Below, in pieces: positions 1-12,331 of a stretch of DNA of 64,000 nt. The stretch's first letter is position 1. Every line of letters starts with the position of its first letter. The translations under genes were made by a program, and so were the position numbers. A model generated the notes under the pieces. It was not told where the DNA came from and did not search any database. It saw only the letters and a list, made by a program, of their open reading frames with translations. This DNA is from Durusdinium trenchii. Lineage: Eukaryota; Sar; Dinophyceae; Suessiales; Symbiodiniaceae. The stretch is taken from positions 443,505 through 507,504 of the forward strand of contig CAXAMN010026761.1 of NCBI GenBank assembly GCA_963970005.1, written 5' to 3'.

Positions 1-1324
1 ACTTAGTCAGTTGGGTCATGGTCTACGGAAACGCATAGGCATAGGTCGACATCTGTACAAACCTTTTTGGGAAGCAGGATAGACACACAGATTCAAAAAA
101 AACTTTAAAAAGATGTTTCAAAAGCACCCGGCAACCAGGTCGACCGACGAAACCTGACGGAAACCGGTGGTCTGAAGAGAACTCGAGTTCTGAGCCGTTC
201 ATTGATTGAAACAAAGACTCAACATGGGCAGCAACCCCAATGTCATGGACTGCACTCGAATTCACAGAAAGAACAGAAGGATACAGAAGGTAATACGAAC
301 GGATGTCAATTGACACGCATAGCAAAGCATGAAATCCTGGCACATTACTCTTGGGGGTCGTCCTTATTGATGCCATTCACCACGGATGCATACCTGCACA
401 CCTGCACCAGACCACGAATTCAGGAAAAAACTCCGTAATATGTAAAGCTTTGTGGAGACTCCACTTGCCAGCCTGCAGCTTTGGCAGAATCACCTCCTGG
501 CCCAAGCGAATTGGCTTTGACAGCACCCAGCTACAGTCCTCACCCGATCGACGAGTTCATCGGCTCTGGGAATACCCAAGAGACGAAGAACCTGGTGACT
601 GGGGCTATACCTATTCTATAGCATTCACTGCCTCCCCCATGCATGGTCCTTATCAAATCTGAGATGGCTTTTGGCGGATGACAGGTGGACTGGATTCGTT
701 GGCCACAGGTGTTCTGTTCACGTTCTTGGACGAAATGGCAAAAGGAGCTCTCAGAGTTGTAGCCTTGCGATCCACAACACGTGGATCCACTTCGTGACTT
801 TGAAGGACATGTGGGAAGATGAGGTGCACACATGCCTGGAATTTGGGACATGCTCAAGACATCTGGGTCACCCAAATCCTGCACCGAGCGAGTGTCTGTG
901 CCTTGATGGTCTGAAGATGACGAGTTGGAAACACCCCGAGATGTTCAACGTGATTTCACGTGATGTTGAGCATCTTTTCAGAAAAATACACCTTGTTAGT
1001 CTTTGTATGCCTTGGTCGCAGGTGGCCCTACCGGCTCCTTAGCTGTCTAACCACCAGCCACCAGCTAGTTCTGAGATGCTTTATGTGGGTCATCAAATAC
1101 GCCCTTTTGCAAGCTGTTCTCATCGTTCAAGACATGAGGTATAGTATTAAGGTGCTTGAGGACAAGTGTAAAATGAAAACACACCTTGGACACAGCAAAG
1201 GGATAGCTTTCTCAAAGAAAGAGAGTCCTATCTGGCGCATGCTTCGGGCCACCGTAGCAGCGCTTTCGGGCCACCGTAGTTCAACGAGTTCGGGGTAAAG
1301 ACCAGTCCTTCTACTTATAAAGAT

Positions 1325-1540
1325 TTACAAAGAACATGTCAATTTGGCTTCTGCCTCAGAGTCTCTGTAGTTACGCAAACTGTCGGGACTTGGATGTGTG
1401 AACACCTCTTCCACATATCGCCAGCCGCACCTCAGAAAGCCCTCCTCCACGCTCGCGGCGCCGTCCTCCAAGTAGATCCGGTCCGCCGGCGTGCGCTCCC
1501 GGTAGGCCAGCACCAAAACGGTGCTCGACCTCATCAGCTC
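1325..1540 (-). CDS. METTL21-like protein-lysine methyltransferase, exon 6 (last)
   Basis: This is the 3' end of a seven-beta-strand methyltransferase of the METTL21 (methyltransferase 16) family; such enzymes use SAM to methylate lysines of cytosolic or chaperone proteins. The exon starts after a good acceptor (CCTGTCAG, then GAG) and runs in phase 0 to TAA at 1325-1327. It encodes ELMRSSTVLVLAYRERTPAD, the late beta-strand in which family members have a VILLACRIR-like segment, followed by a short acidic tail. With the five exons upstream (9463-14477) phases agree and the sum is 209 residues plus stop, close to METTL21 proteins (about 220). The intron in front is nearly 8 kb and holds other candidate exons. 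The family call is firm; the substrate is unknown. Confidence 0.8.
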   Translation of the reverse strand, partial: ELMRSSTVLVLAYRERTPADRIYLEDGAASVEEGFLRCGWRYVEEVFTHPSPDSLRNYRDSEAEAKLTCSL

Positions 1541-2406
1541 CTGACAGGTCGGCAGCGACGACGGCAGAGAGCGGTGAGGCGGGCGGGACAGATTCCGGGC
1601 CGTGGAGGTCCGGGGGACGGCAGAGAGTGGTGCCCAAATGGATAGTGGCACGGGACATCCATACATTCTTACTGGGACTGCCAGGACACCCATTGAGACC
1701 TCCGGCCTAACAACCCTCCATTTCGGAGAGCTGTAGAGGCAGGTGCTGGTACTTTTCTATCTATTTGGAGGATCTATATAAAGCCTAGTCCGGAGTGTTG
1801 GGTTGGAAGCTGTCCACAGCTTGGAGAGGAAGCTGTGGACACACCTAGACTCGATCTCCCCGATGTTCGGTGAGTGACGACAAGGGTATCTTTGAACATG
1901 AATGTGGATGATTGGGTGATCCAGCTCTATAGTGGTCCCCAAATAGATCGAAAAGTAAATCCTCACTCAAAATGTATTGGAAACCTATATCTATATATTT
2001 GGGGACCCCTAATAGATTATATAGCATTTCCCAACTCTGTTCGACTTGGTTTTCTATGTCTCACCAGCGTCACCGGTCCACCCTGTTCATCGGAATTCGT
2101 GCGACGGTCTCAAATGGCGGCAGGAGATGTTGCTGGACCTTCCTGTCGGTCAAATCCAAAGAAGATCCACAAGTAGGGCCAGGACATTCCAGCCAGGATA
2201 AATTGGTAAAGCTTCAAACTGGGGAGACACAAACAGCTGAGGCATGATTAAAGACCTGGTCCTTACGTTTCTTCAACCAAAGTGAGCATGATTCACATGA
2301 TTGAGTTTGGAACGTTCCTGTCGCCAAGACTGAAGGGACCTACCCGCCTACCCGCCTACCGGGGCTGGGAGGCCATCGATCCTGAAGATAGAACCGAAAA
2401 TCCTTC

Positions 2407-2506
2407 TACACCCTGGAAGAGACCCACATGGAACCTGAAAAACCACCGGGTCATAGAAGAAAAATTAGTCTTCCTAGCAGGTCAATGCCATCGGGGTCCA
2501 TGTGTG
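2407..2506. repeat. Decayed foldback element, GGTCTTCC-core family
   Basis: It shares its left half (ACCCTGGAAGAGACCCACAT and onward) and its spacing with the better-preserved hairpin at 7777-7880. The right arm is diverged, so the inverted repeat is now imperfect. It lies inside the last METTL21 intron. Confidence 0.6.
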
Positions 2507-2639
2507 TGTTTTTTTTGCTGGGTGTCTTCTGCCACAAGGGAAAGCTCTCTGCGACATCACCCCGTTCACTCCAGTTGCGTTTTCTCGCTGATTTGTGCCA
2601 CACTCTCCAGGTGTGTTGCCTATCCTGCAAAACTACGTA

Positions 2640-2834
2640 GGCCTTTGCAACTCTTCCGGACGGAAGAGAGGCCTTGTTCGGCCAAGTGCAAAGGATGGCA
2701 CATAGGGCCCAGCCTGGCCCAGCACCTCGACGGATGCCATCTGCTCGGTATAATGACGCAAAGCCGGGTGCTGTTCCAACGGGGTTCGTCGGCCGGAGTG
2801 GATGACTTGGACTTGAAATTCGCAGCAGCTCGCC
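2640..2834 (-). CDS. Possible coding exon, unknown
   Basis: A minus-strand stretch is open after a GTGTAG acceptor in phase 0 and begins GELLRISSPSHPL; a second minus frame is also open here. Base use resembles the nearby METTL21 exons. It lies in the METTL21 intron and is not needed to complete that protein. It could be an alternative exon, a nested gene or a chance ORF. No domain is recognised. Confidence 0.25.
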
Positions 2835-2849
2835 CTACACCTTTTCCTT

Positions 2850-4650
2850 GGTGAAGTGTTCAGTAAAATCAAGGAAACCCATGAAAAATCTGCCAAATGT
2901 CTCCAGACTTCAGATATCTTCAGACCTTGCAACTCTCCTTAGTAGGTCGAAAAAAGTGAGTTCAGAGTCCGGCTTCGGCTCTAAACAACCTGGAGTGGGA
3001 GTTCGTCCGAGTAGGACCTTGAGATCCTAATCTTGGGTCACGAGTCTTGTGCTTGAGATTGTTTGACTTTATGTTCACGTTGTTCAATCTGTGGAAAGAA
3101 ACAAAATGATATCTCTTCCATGCACTTCATTCACCGATCTCCCCCCATATGTTCCCCTCCAAAACCAACACCTTGAACTGAGACGGGGACGAGGTCCCGT
3201 GCTGTGTGCCGACGAATCGGTGTCTTACTAAGGGTTCTTACCCTGTGGACCACCAGGTAAACCATTCTTTATGGTCACTAGCAGTCTTTCACCGTCGCAG
3301 AAAGAAGACCAGACTTGTTCTCTTTTTTTTTCGGGAGTTTGGCCTGATGTTAACCATAGAACAGCTCTTCCGCTCGTGATTCTCTGTTCGATTCCGCACA
3401 ACAGTTTCGGAAGGCGAGGCCTTGCATCCACTCAGGCATCAAGATCTATTAAGCATCCAGTTGCACGAATTGGTCCGATGGACATGTTCAGATTACTCGA
3501 TCTAAACCGATCGAAGCCCAGTTCGACGATCTTTTACCCTGTTCCTGGATTGCGGCCACCGCATCAAACATCATCAAACCAGTCTTACAAAATCGTCTAG
3601 CTGCTGGACTCTACTCGGGATAGATGCATCGACCGCGGCAAGCTCTCGGTCTCCCATCTCCCATGCCATGTGGGTGCGCAAAACAAGTACGAGGCCGTTC
3701 GGCCCCAAGTGCCGCAATGAAAACATTGGAAGGCCCATCCACGGTTCCAAGCTCTAGTTTGATCTATTTTGGGCATTGGTATATACCGTTACTAGCGCCC
3801 AGTGCATGATGGTGAGGTTGCAGGCCTGTCTCGAAAAAACGTGACGCATCCTCTTTTACTAGCTGTTACTGGTAGTATCTAGGAGCCCTTGGTCCCTCAA
3901 AACCATAGGGATTTGAGGGTACAAACCCCTCCATATGAGGGTCCACAAGCCTCTGGGTACCCTATATATGTATATATATGTAGCTCTATACGTGCCAAAT
4001 TTATCGAACTACCGCTCAAGGCTACGTCGGCTACGTGAGCTTCGAAAGCTGCCACGGTCGAATCAAGTACCTTACGTTGGAAGGTACTGTGCAGTATTGG
4101 CAGTGGATGAGTCGCATCAAACACTGAAAAGCATCGGGAAAAATATGGAAAAATAGACCTGATGTGGTTAAGCCCCGAAACATATTTAAAAACATTGCAG
4201 AAAACGACCCGAAAATGATTTCCTCATCTCTTTTCCAGCCCGAAAAGCCTTCGAAATTCGGAGGATGAGACCATCAAATGGACTGGGCCATTGCTCGCGG
4301 GTTGGGCCCGCCCTGCTGAACATCCACTGCACAGTTCGCATCCGAGGCGCTGCAGCTCCAGCGACCGCAGCGCACTGACACACAGCAACCATGTGGGGCC
4401 GGCCAACGAAGTTGCCAAGGAAGTCGAATCAAGATGTTCAACGTTCAAGCTCTTCGATCTTATAGTGATCCGCCAAAATAGATAGATGGCCTGGTGTCCA
4501 ATGCATGTTTAGTGGGGATCTACTGTTCTACAGGCTGGCCCCGGTTTCCGTACGGCACGGGTCGTCGCGACGGGCCCCTCTGCAGCTTCGCGGAGCCGCA
4601 CACACGGTGATGATCCCCAGGTTTGGGGAAGAGGTAAACCCTAGGGAACC
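2850..4650. other. Non-coding stretch
   Basis: No open frame here has convincing codon use or splice signals. A short GC-rich patch near 4,550-4,610 is open on the minus strand but has no usable borders. The stretch reads as part of the METTL21 last intron. Confidence 0.5.
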
Positions 4651-4654
4651 TCAC

Positions 4655-4756
4655 CCAGGACCTTCCCAGTGACCGTCCTTGAGATCCCGAGGTCACGAAA
4701 CGGCCTTGAAAAGGTCACGTATACCAATCCTGAAGAGGTCACTGGGAAGGTCCTGG
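4655..4756. repeat. MITE-like inverted-repeat element
   Basis: The 20-base arms are perfect: 4655-4674 (CCAGGACCTTCCCAGTGACC) is the reverse complement of 4737-4756. Total length is 102 bp with a loop of about 62. There is no coding capacity. It looks like a short non-autonomous DNA element. Confidence 0.8.
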
Positions 4757-4932
4757 ACTATGAAGCAAAAAAGAACCAAACCAAGGATTGCTGTAACTGA
4801 AAACAGGTGAGGCCTTGGACCCAAAAGATGGAAAAATCCGTGTTGTCACCTTTTTCACACCATCTGTTCACCGCCGTCACCGCGTGCGCGGCCTCTGCTC
4901 TCTTGGCAGACTGAGATCGATAAACCTGGAAA

Positions 4933-5038
4933 CCCAGTCTCAACCAGACACGGTTCAGGTTGTTCTGTATAAATGTGAGATCTACATAGGAAGTGGGGAC
5001 TGGAGTTCATTCCAGAACTCTTTCTGGTTGAGACTGGG
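4933..5038. repeat. Inverted-repeat element
   Basis: CCCAGTCTCAACCAGA at 4933-4948 is matched by its reverse complement at 5023-5038. It is similar in size and layout to the element at 4655 but unrelated in sequence. Confidence 0.7.
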
Positions 5039-6873
5039 GTGTTCCTCCACAAACTTCCATGCATCTCCTGGTCTCAAAGAACACGAGCGGTTCGCTCGAA
5101 AAAAGCAAGCTCCGGCTCCGACCTGCGGACCTGGGCACCACAGTCCCAAGCATGGGACGGGCCGTCCGTTGGTGAAACTGGTATCTTCACCATAATGAAG
5201 ATGGAAGCACTGACTCACTGGAAGCTATGGCTGCTAAACTAGTATCTCCCCTTCGTCTACAAGAGCTTTCAAGGCTGGTAGATTCAGAATAGTATTCAAT
5301 AACATCATAAGTTTGCGGCCTTGATGCCATTGGGAGTTTCAATGCTTTGCTGGCACATAACTGTAACACTCCTCTTGTCAAAGAATGCCTCACCCTCGAC
5401 TTGTCCAAGGGAGGGGCAGCCAAGAGGAATCTGACTGAAAAAAGATTACACAAACAAACTAACAAGATCATCTGCAAAAGCCGTCCATCCATTCAAACCG
5501 ATGTGCACAAAGACCTCAAAGATATTGAAGCGCAACCCGGCCGTGGTGGTCTTTCTGGCGACGATCAGCGCCGAATTTCAAGAGAAGCAACACGATCTCT
5601 CGGTTGCCTTCCTTGGCTGCGGTGTGTAAGGGATAGGACTTGCGAAAGCCAAACCAGGAGCACTTGGCAGCATTAACACCCTCAAAGTGGTTCAAGTCGA
5701 GGAAGCTTTTGATCTTCTGCCAATCCGAAAGGTCCTTTTCCTTGGGCCGGGGCCGTCAACAAAGAGTTTCTCGTCGAAAAACAAACTCCCACCCAGCACA
5801 ACCATGGAACGGGCCTGTCTCTATCCATAACATTGGTTCCTACGTACTTCATCTGCTTAAATCGCTAACCTTCAATGAACTTTGTCTTTGGTTTTAGAGT
5901 CCAATATTCTCGGGTTGATCAATCGACGACGACAAGAATCCTGGTTGGATCATTGAGGTTTCTACCGGTGGAAAACCGTATGCGTTCTTTGTGTCTTGTT
6001 GCGTATTGCGGAGCCTGCGGAGCTTTTCTGAGTAGGAATCGATCTTCACTGAGTTTGATCGAGTTTGGCACCGTGGCCACACGGCCAACCCAGCTCGGTC
6101 TCTTCTTTCAATGGCTGTGCGCCCCACCTCCGCCGTCGGCACGGCGACCGTGGCGCCGGCAGGCCACGCCCCCGGAGGGCACGGGGCCACCAAAGTCGCG
6201 CACTGCGCGGCGTTCGGGTAGAGAGCAGAAAGAGCGCCAGGCGTGGGTGTCGCCGGTTTGCGGAGGCCATGGGTTTGAGAATAGGTCTCAGACTCAGAAT
6301 TCTACCAGACTCAGAACCGACCCGAAAGAGTTTCAGCAGGATTTTGTGGCATCCACTTCTGGAAATCGTCAGACGCACGGGGCAGCCAAGGCCAAGGCCT
6401 GGACAAGGCCGGACAAGGCGGAGAAGACAGGCGCACGGCTAAGCAGGATACACGGACCCGGACAAGGCCCAGACAAGGTCGTGGCCAGCCCCTTTTTGTC
6501 CTAAGAGAGAACCCCAACAGTAAAATGTTTGAGAATAACTCAAAGTTGTACAGTTGTACCAGTTTCAATGATTTCGGCTTCACGATGGCTGGCCAACTGC
6601 AACATGAGTTTCCTTGTTTACTTGTTCAATAAAGGGAGGCGTGATCCACCGCGGAGCAGGGATATGTCTAGTTCTTGTTGCTTGTGATGGAGTGGGACGC
6701 GACAAAATTTGCAGGCAAGAGTTTGAAGCTGAGGGCAGGTCAACCTCCCCAGTCCTAGGAAATAGATTGATCCATTTGCAGGCAAGGCTCCATGAGCGCC
6801 TGGCGCTTCCGCTCCTGACAAGTCCAATTCTGGTGATTCGAAGCGGAATCCAAAAAGAGAACCTGCAAAAGAG

Positions 6874-6898
6874 CGAGCGAGCGAGAGAGAGAGAGAGA
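6874..6898. repeat. (GA)n-rich microsatellite
   Basis: GAGCGAGC units run into a pure GA run. The flanking 5.1-7.5 kb holds no exon I can support; a GC-rich minus-strand patch at 6,080-6,230 is open but lacks clear splice borders. Confidence 0.7.
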
Positions 6899-7514
6899 CT
6901 GAAACAATCTTTCGGAGCCACTAGGTTGAACACGGGCTCACCTATATACTGGAGCAGAGATCAATGGCACCTGCACAAAACCTCGAAAATATGATTAACA
7001 ATTTGGAAAATCATCAACGCACTGCAGCTTGAAGTGCAGGATGCTTTCGTCGATCAACAACAAAAGGAAACACCCATAAAACCTCCCTGGCAGGGGATCT
7101 CATATCAAATGAGTCTGAAGTATATATACAAACAAACCAAGAGTCAAAACGCTGGAATCTTCCAAAGGATTTGGCCTGTAGCAAGCCCTACTCCGAAAAT
7201 ACATGGAGGTTGCAACCAGAAAATCCGATACTTCTGGAGAGTAAAGCCAGCAGAAACTAGTCCTGCAACTCAGATACTACATCAAAAGCAATACGTCGCA
7301 GATCTTACCTCGCACCATCCAACCAACACACGTTCAACTTATCAACCTTCCCAAAAAGATCAAGTAACTCTCCTATTCCAAAAAGCACCCCCAGACCCCA
7401 GAAAAATAAAAATAAAAAAGAAAGTAATCTCTCGAAAATCCCCACTCTTCCGAACTCAGTTCGTCCTTTTTCTCGCAACTCTCCCCAAAAAGATCCACAA
7501 AAAATGTAAAAAGC

Positions 7515-7751
7515 ACGGGACTCCTTCGCCTGCTGCTTCCTCATCTTGGCCTCCATCTTTCGCACCGCAACGGCAATCTCTGCTTCGCTGCACCTCACCA
7601 CATCGCCCGGCTGCATGAGCTTGCAACGGCCACCCACCTGGCGAAAGCACAGAGACCGAACACCGGTGTCCACCGGCCGTTTCTGACTGAAGGACCGAGA
7701 CTTTCTGACCGCACGCCCCACCTCCGCCGCGGTCAGCAGAAAGCCCCCAGA
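7515..7751 (-). CDS. Candidate exon, basic helical protein segment
   Basis: An acceptor (CTTCCAAG, then TCT) opens a 79-codon frame that ends at a possible GC donor in phase 0. The product starts SGGFLLTAAEVGRAVRK and ends in a lysine/arginine-rich amphipathic helix (AVAVRKMEAKMRKQQAKE). Codon use is GC-ending like the METTL21 exons. It lies within the METTL21 last intron but its domain would interrupt that fold, so it belongs to an alternative transcript, another gene, or nothing. No family is recognised. Confidence 0.4.
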
Positions 7752-7776
7752 CTTGGAAGGAAGAAAAGAAAGCACT

Positions 7777-7880
7777 ACACCCTGGAAGAGACCCACATGG
7801 AACCTGAAAACCGGTTGTAGAGGGAAAATCGTCTTCCAAAGCAGGTCTATGCCATCAGGTTCCATGTGGGTCTCTTCCCA
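7777..7880. repeat. Foldback element with 23-bp perfect arms
   Basis: Arms 7785-7807 and 7855-7877 are exact reverse complements, with a 47-base loop containing GGAAAATCGTCTTCCA. Copies or relatives sharing this core lie at 2407, 15229, 15519 and about 33405. On RNA it would fold into a long hairpin. Confidence 0.85.
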
Positions 7881-8216
7881 CATATAAGAACGGTCAACGT
7901 CTCGGCTGGCCCAGTGACCAGACGGGATCCGCTCTTTGAAGGGGGATGACTGTATGACTGTATGACCCTTGCGACCAGACTAGGGGGTAAGCTGGTCTGG
8001 TCTACGTTTCGAGTGGACGAAAGACCGACCAATCAGGCCAAATCAGTGATCGCTTTGATTCAAGCACACTCAACTTGCCAACCCCCCAAACACCTTGGAA
8101 GCATCGTAGGTGTTCATAACATTCTCCCAATGGAACCCTCCTGATCGCGAAACAAAGTATATATATATATACATTTGCTTTTTTCGTCGGTGGTTCAACA
8201 TACCAGTATTTCGCTC

Positions 8217-8428
8217 TGTGAACCACATAAACATCCGCAACCGAAATAACCATCCGCGCTGAAAAAAGAAAGGGTTCGGGAAAAATGCCGGTGGCTCACC
8301 AATAAACGCCCGTAGCCTGTGTATAAACGCCCGTTGAATTTCAGACAAACTCAGAAAACTAGAGACACACCGCAGACTCAAATATAAGGCTGTGGCCGCA
8401 GATAAAAGAGGGCACTCTGAGGAAGTTC
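8217..8428. repeat. Dispersed repeat R1, copy 1
   Basis: This roughly 210-bp unit starts TGTGAACCACATAAACATCC and ends near CACTCTGAGGAAGTT. Two more copies lie at 31690 and 32602 in the same orientation. The copies differ by substitutions and internal deletions. No long terminal or inverted repeats are visible; it could be a SINE-type element, but I see no clear pol III B box. Confidence 0.75.
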
Positions 8429-9462
8429 CAGGTATATCATAAAGTATCCTTAAAATTATCCCTCCCTTATCCAAGGAGTACGTCTGTCTATTCTTCGCCG
8501 GCAGCGAAGACTAGAAGGACCCATTTCAAAAAAGAAGAACATGCAACACACATGGACGTTGCATTAATTCGGTTGGAGCCCATTAGGCCCATTAGTGGTC
8601 CATCTGCAGGTCAGGTCTGCCCGGTTCGTTCGTTGCGGTTCGCAACCGCTGCGGTTCGCTGGACGTGGAGGACGGACGTGGGCGCCGCTTCGGCGAAACC
8701 GCTTCGGTTCGGGTTCGGTTCCATCTTTTTCCACCTCCGATCATGAACAAACGAATGAACAGAAAATGAATGAAGTCATGGTTTGACTGACATGGTTCGG
8801 AAGATTCTTGAAAAATGATTTTTAATGAATGTCTGTCAAAGGATTCTTGCCTGTGGGGGGAATCTTCCGAAGTGATTTCCCTTCACACACCCTCTTCCCC
8901 CCCGAACCTGCTCAAAGACAAATTTGGCCATGTTACTAGCTGCTCTACCAGCTGACTGGACGGTCTCTTCAAAAAATAACTGCAGCCGGACGGCGGACAC
9001 AGCTTCCCAGGGATGGAAGAAAAGAATGAAAAAGGTCCCATCCTAATGTGACAGATGGTCCAAATTCTTGGTTCCCCCAGCACAGATTGAGATTCACACG
9101 AGTTCCCCTACAAAAGGTATGCGGTAAACAGCAGCTAGTGGTCCCATCACTCATGCGTTAGACTCAGTCTATAACCTGCAGGCCTCGCTGGGTTCAGTGC
9201 GAACTGGTGGCGGTTTCTGTGCCTTTCTAGTCCGATTGCTCATCCAAGCAAATCATGGTCCAGGAACGTCCAGGGCCATCTCAACAATTGCTTTGTGAAG
9301 TGGTTTTCAGCCAAGGATGCAGGGTCAGCAAAAAGAACAGCAATGGCTATGGATGGCTATGGTTCCACTGGCAAAAAAATCACAAAAGCGAAGTAGCCAA
9401 CCCCTGCGTGAACCGGTGTCAGCACCCGAGAACGTCCACATCCTATCTCCAAATCTTCCATC

Positions 9463-9537
9463 TCTCAACTCCTTGAGAGCATCAACCAATGGATCTTGCT
9501 CTTCAAAATACACCACATCTGCTGCCAAGATCAAGTC
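9463..9537 (-). CDS. METTL21-like methyltransferase, exon 5
   Basis: It begins after GGTGGCAG in phase 0 and encodes DLILAADVVYFEEQDPLVDA, the family's hallmark post-motif II (animal METTL21A has DLILGADIIYLEE). The 5' border is clear. The 3' border is not: no GT lies in phase, and a GA donor after AGA fits the phase of exon 6. The exact end may be a few codons off. Confidence 0.8.
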
Positions 9538-10816
9538 CTGCCACCAGAAGCCACGGGTCCGGGGGCCCTGTCGTGTCCCAGTCACCATTCGGGACCGTTC
9601 GAAGCGGCCGTTCGAACGGCTGCCCTCCAGGGAGGGGGAAGGAAGCGAAGTGGATCATATCTGATGGCTTGGAACTGCCAGTTTCTATCATTTCACGACA
9701 GCCGTGGACAAAACAAATGGAAATCATGCCCACTGACCAGCTATACTTGAAACGCCCACGTTCGCTTCAAGGTGACCCCAGATATCCTCAGATTCCTCAG
9801 ATTGCATTTTGCCGAGACAGGCCTGTGGGACCAAGTGCGCCATAGTCGAAACGCCCAGTTGTACGGAATATCAAGGTATAAGGTACAGCATAGTCTGCAC
9901 ATCAATGGTAAATCACACCCTTCACAATACTTGGTCCCTCCTTAAACAAGTGCTGGTAGCCTGTGCAGTGTTCAGGTACGAACCCAAGAATGGCACACCC
10001 CAGCGACGTACACCTGATCGCTACCCGGATCGCCGATCCAGCACAGCATCCCGCTCCAGTGGCGCAGCATCATCGCCAGCAAATTCGGACCTGAAGTCGA
10101 GCAACAAATCAAGCACTCGCACGCGCACCACACACTCACACTCTGGCACACAAACACCCTAAACCCTGAACCCTCCGTTCCAGCCCCTCGGCATCCCTCG
10201 GCCTGTCTGTTGCGTATGCCCCAGTCGTAGCATGTCTGTTGGGGGTCATATGTCTACTGGGTCAGTACTGGGTCAGTTGGGTCCGTTCGGTCGGGTCCGG
10301 TCCATGGACCGGGAGGGCGAAGGTGGACACAGGCTCTGCGTGTCCGGTGACGTGTCTCGTTCGCTTGCTACATGGTGGGCCGGTCCGGACAGGTCCGGCT
10401 GAGGTCAGGGGTGGTCATGGGTCCTGCGAATTCTGCGGGCCTCATTGATCGACATCTTCAATCCATCTCTCAAGACACATGCTGCCAAACGACCACATGC
10501 TGCCACTGTGTGCGACAGTTTCAGTTCCTCAAACGATTATCCAAGTGAAACGTGCGCTGAAGCAATATGGAGAGAGCGCCGCCACGTCCTATGTACGTGA
10601 CAACAGAAGGTATAGGACACCGGTGAATTCCCACATGGCGCAACTCCACTGTATTAGATTCAGCGAAGACGGTGAAAACTCCAGATTCGCATTCATCCTA
10701 GCATTTTCGCTGTAGATTTCGCATTCATCCTAGCTGCGTCAATGAAGTCTTGTTTTTTTGCGTTTTTTTTTGCGAATTCAACACCCTCTCAGCCTTGGTC
10801 GGCACCAACTGCCCAC

Positions 10817-10875
10817 ATCTGAGGCTCGGCACGAGGCGGCAGCACTCCAATCCAATGCCACAGCGCGTGCCGTGC
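10817..10875 (-). CDS. METTL21-like methyltransferase, exon 4
   Basis: A 59-bp exon lies between TTCGTCAG and a GTGGGC donor. It encodes TARAVALDWSAAASCRASD; the LDW matches the conserved LxW step between the SAM-binding half and the DLILAAD strand. It takes two bases to finish the codon left by exon 3 and ends in phase 0 before exon 5. Confidence 0.7.
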
Positions 10876-11376
10876 CTGACGAATTCATACACTGGAAAAT
10901 GCCACTGTCCTGCATCGGAACGAAACCTCCATGGGTCTCTCTGTTGCCAGTAGCATGGGGGGATGACGGTATGCAGCATGCAGCATTGAATATGATGTCG
11001 GGATGGGTGATCCCTCTAAAAATCAAATGTTCAAGTTTGGACAGATTTCTGGAAGACTCGTGTAACGCAAGAATGACACAGTCGATTCTCACCAACCTTT
11101 GTAACGAAGTCTACCTACCTGTAGAATTGGCAAAATGCCATCAACCATGCATCTGCACTAGCTATTTCAATCCCCCAATAGTATATGCGGGTTGGTCAAA
11201 AGGTTGGCCGACCAAGGACGTGGACGCAGAAACCATTCAACATCCCTTAGAAGTTGCTAGAAACTCCTCAGGAATCGGCGCGACCTGCATTTGAGCTGAA
11301 ACCTTCACCTCTCAGCGGCACGTCTTTCGTCTGCACCCCCGCACGGAGCGCCCGGATCGCACGGACGGGGGGTCAC

Positions 11377-11453
11377 CAGGGCCTGTGAGCTGGTTCAGTG
11401 CGATGTTCCTCTCCATCAACGGCACCAGCTCAGCGTAGTCCGTCAAAGCCACC
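11377..11453 (-). CDS. METTL21-like methyltransferase, exon 3
   Basis: The exon runs from acceptor GCCAG to donor GTGACC and encodes VALTDYAELVPLMERNIALN, the motif II strand whose acidic residue binds the SAM ribose, plus the following helix. It joins exon 2 to give LGARVALTDYAE, as in the family (GAHVTITD). Confidence 0.8.
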
Positions 11454-11849
11454 CTGGCGGTTCCACCGCAGAAGGCGAAGGCGGCCGACCCGGAAGTTGC
11501 CGGGAGGCCGAGCCGGATCTCAAGGGAACCCAAATGTGACCCCGGCAGGGGTTTAAACATGCGGGAAAGGATGGGAAAAGGAATCGCACCGAGAACGATT
11601 CACGAATGAAGCAAAGGCCATGTGAGGTTGAACGTGTCTTGGCTCCCACATCCCTGGCATTGAGAGCCTGGGCAGAGTTCCAACCCAAGTTGGCGTTCAC
11701 CCCTGTCACACCCATAGCCCAATAGCCTGAATCAACAAAACTGGTAAGGACAATTAGAACCGCTTCCGAGATCAACGACCACAAAACCTCTGAAACCGCA
11801 TCCACAAACATCTCATAACGCACCGTGGTCAGGTCCTTTAAATCACATC

Positions 11850-12200
11850 AGCAACATGACGCACAAATCCAACTATCTGACTAACTAACTATAACTCTAA
11901 CTACAGCTATAGCTATGATTATATACAACTATGTAGTTAAAAACTAACGAATGAACCAACCAACAAACGATCTAAATACTAGCTAGCTAACTAGCCAACC
12001 AATGAACAAACTAGCTTTCTAGCGAACTGAATGACTGGCTGGCTGACTAACTAACTAACTAACTAGAGCACAGGGAAGGAAGGTAAAGTAAAGTGAAGTA
12101 CACCACCTAACTAGCCAGCCAATTAACCGACCAGGCAACTAACCAACGTGCTTACTCACTGAACTTAATTTACCAGTTCAACCGACCAACTAACCAACTA
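11850..12200. repeat. Degenerate AACT/AACC tetranucleotide tract
   Basis: The tract is dominated by ACTAACTA, CTAGCTAACTAGC and CAACCAACC words in irregular order. It is low-complexity intron sequence between exons 3 and 2 of the METTL21-like gene. Confidence 0.8.
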
Positions 12201-12331
12201 CATTCATGCTACTATTCAACAACTCCCAGGACAACTGTCCAAAAACCATCCGGAAACCGTCAACGAACCCATTCTCGAGCCGGTCTCGACCCCTGGCGCC
12301 CCCGCATAAATACATGCGGCCCACGAGCGGC

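Noticed and set aside
6080..6230. GC-rich minus-strand open stretch (AGATVAVPTAEVGRTA)
   Set aside because: It resembles a segment of the 7.6-kb candidate exon (TAAEVGRAV) but has no clear splice borders.
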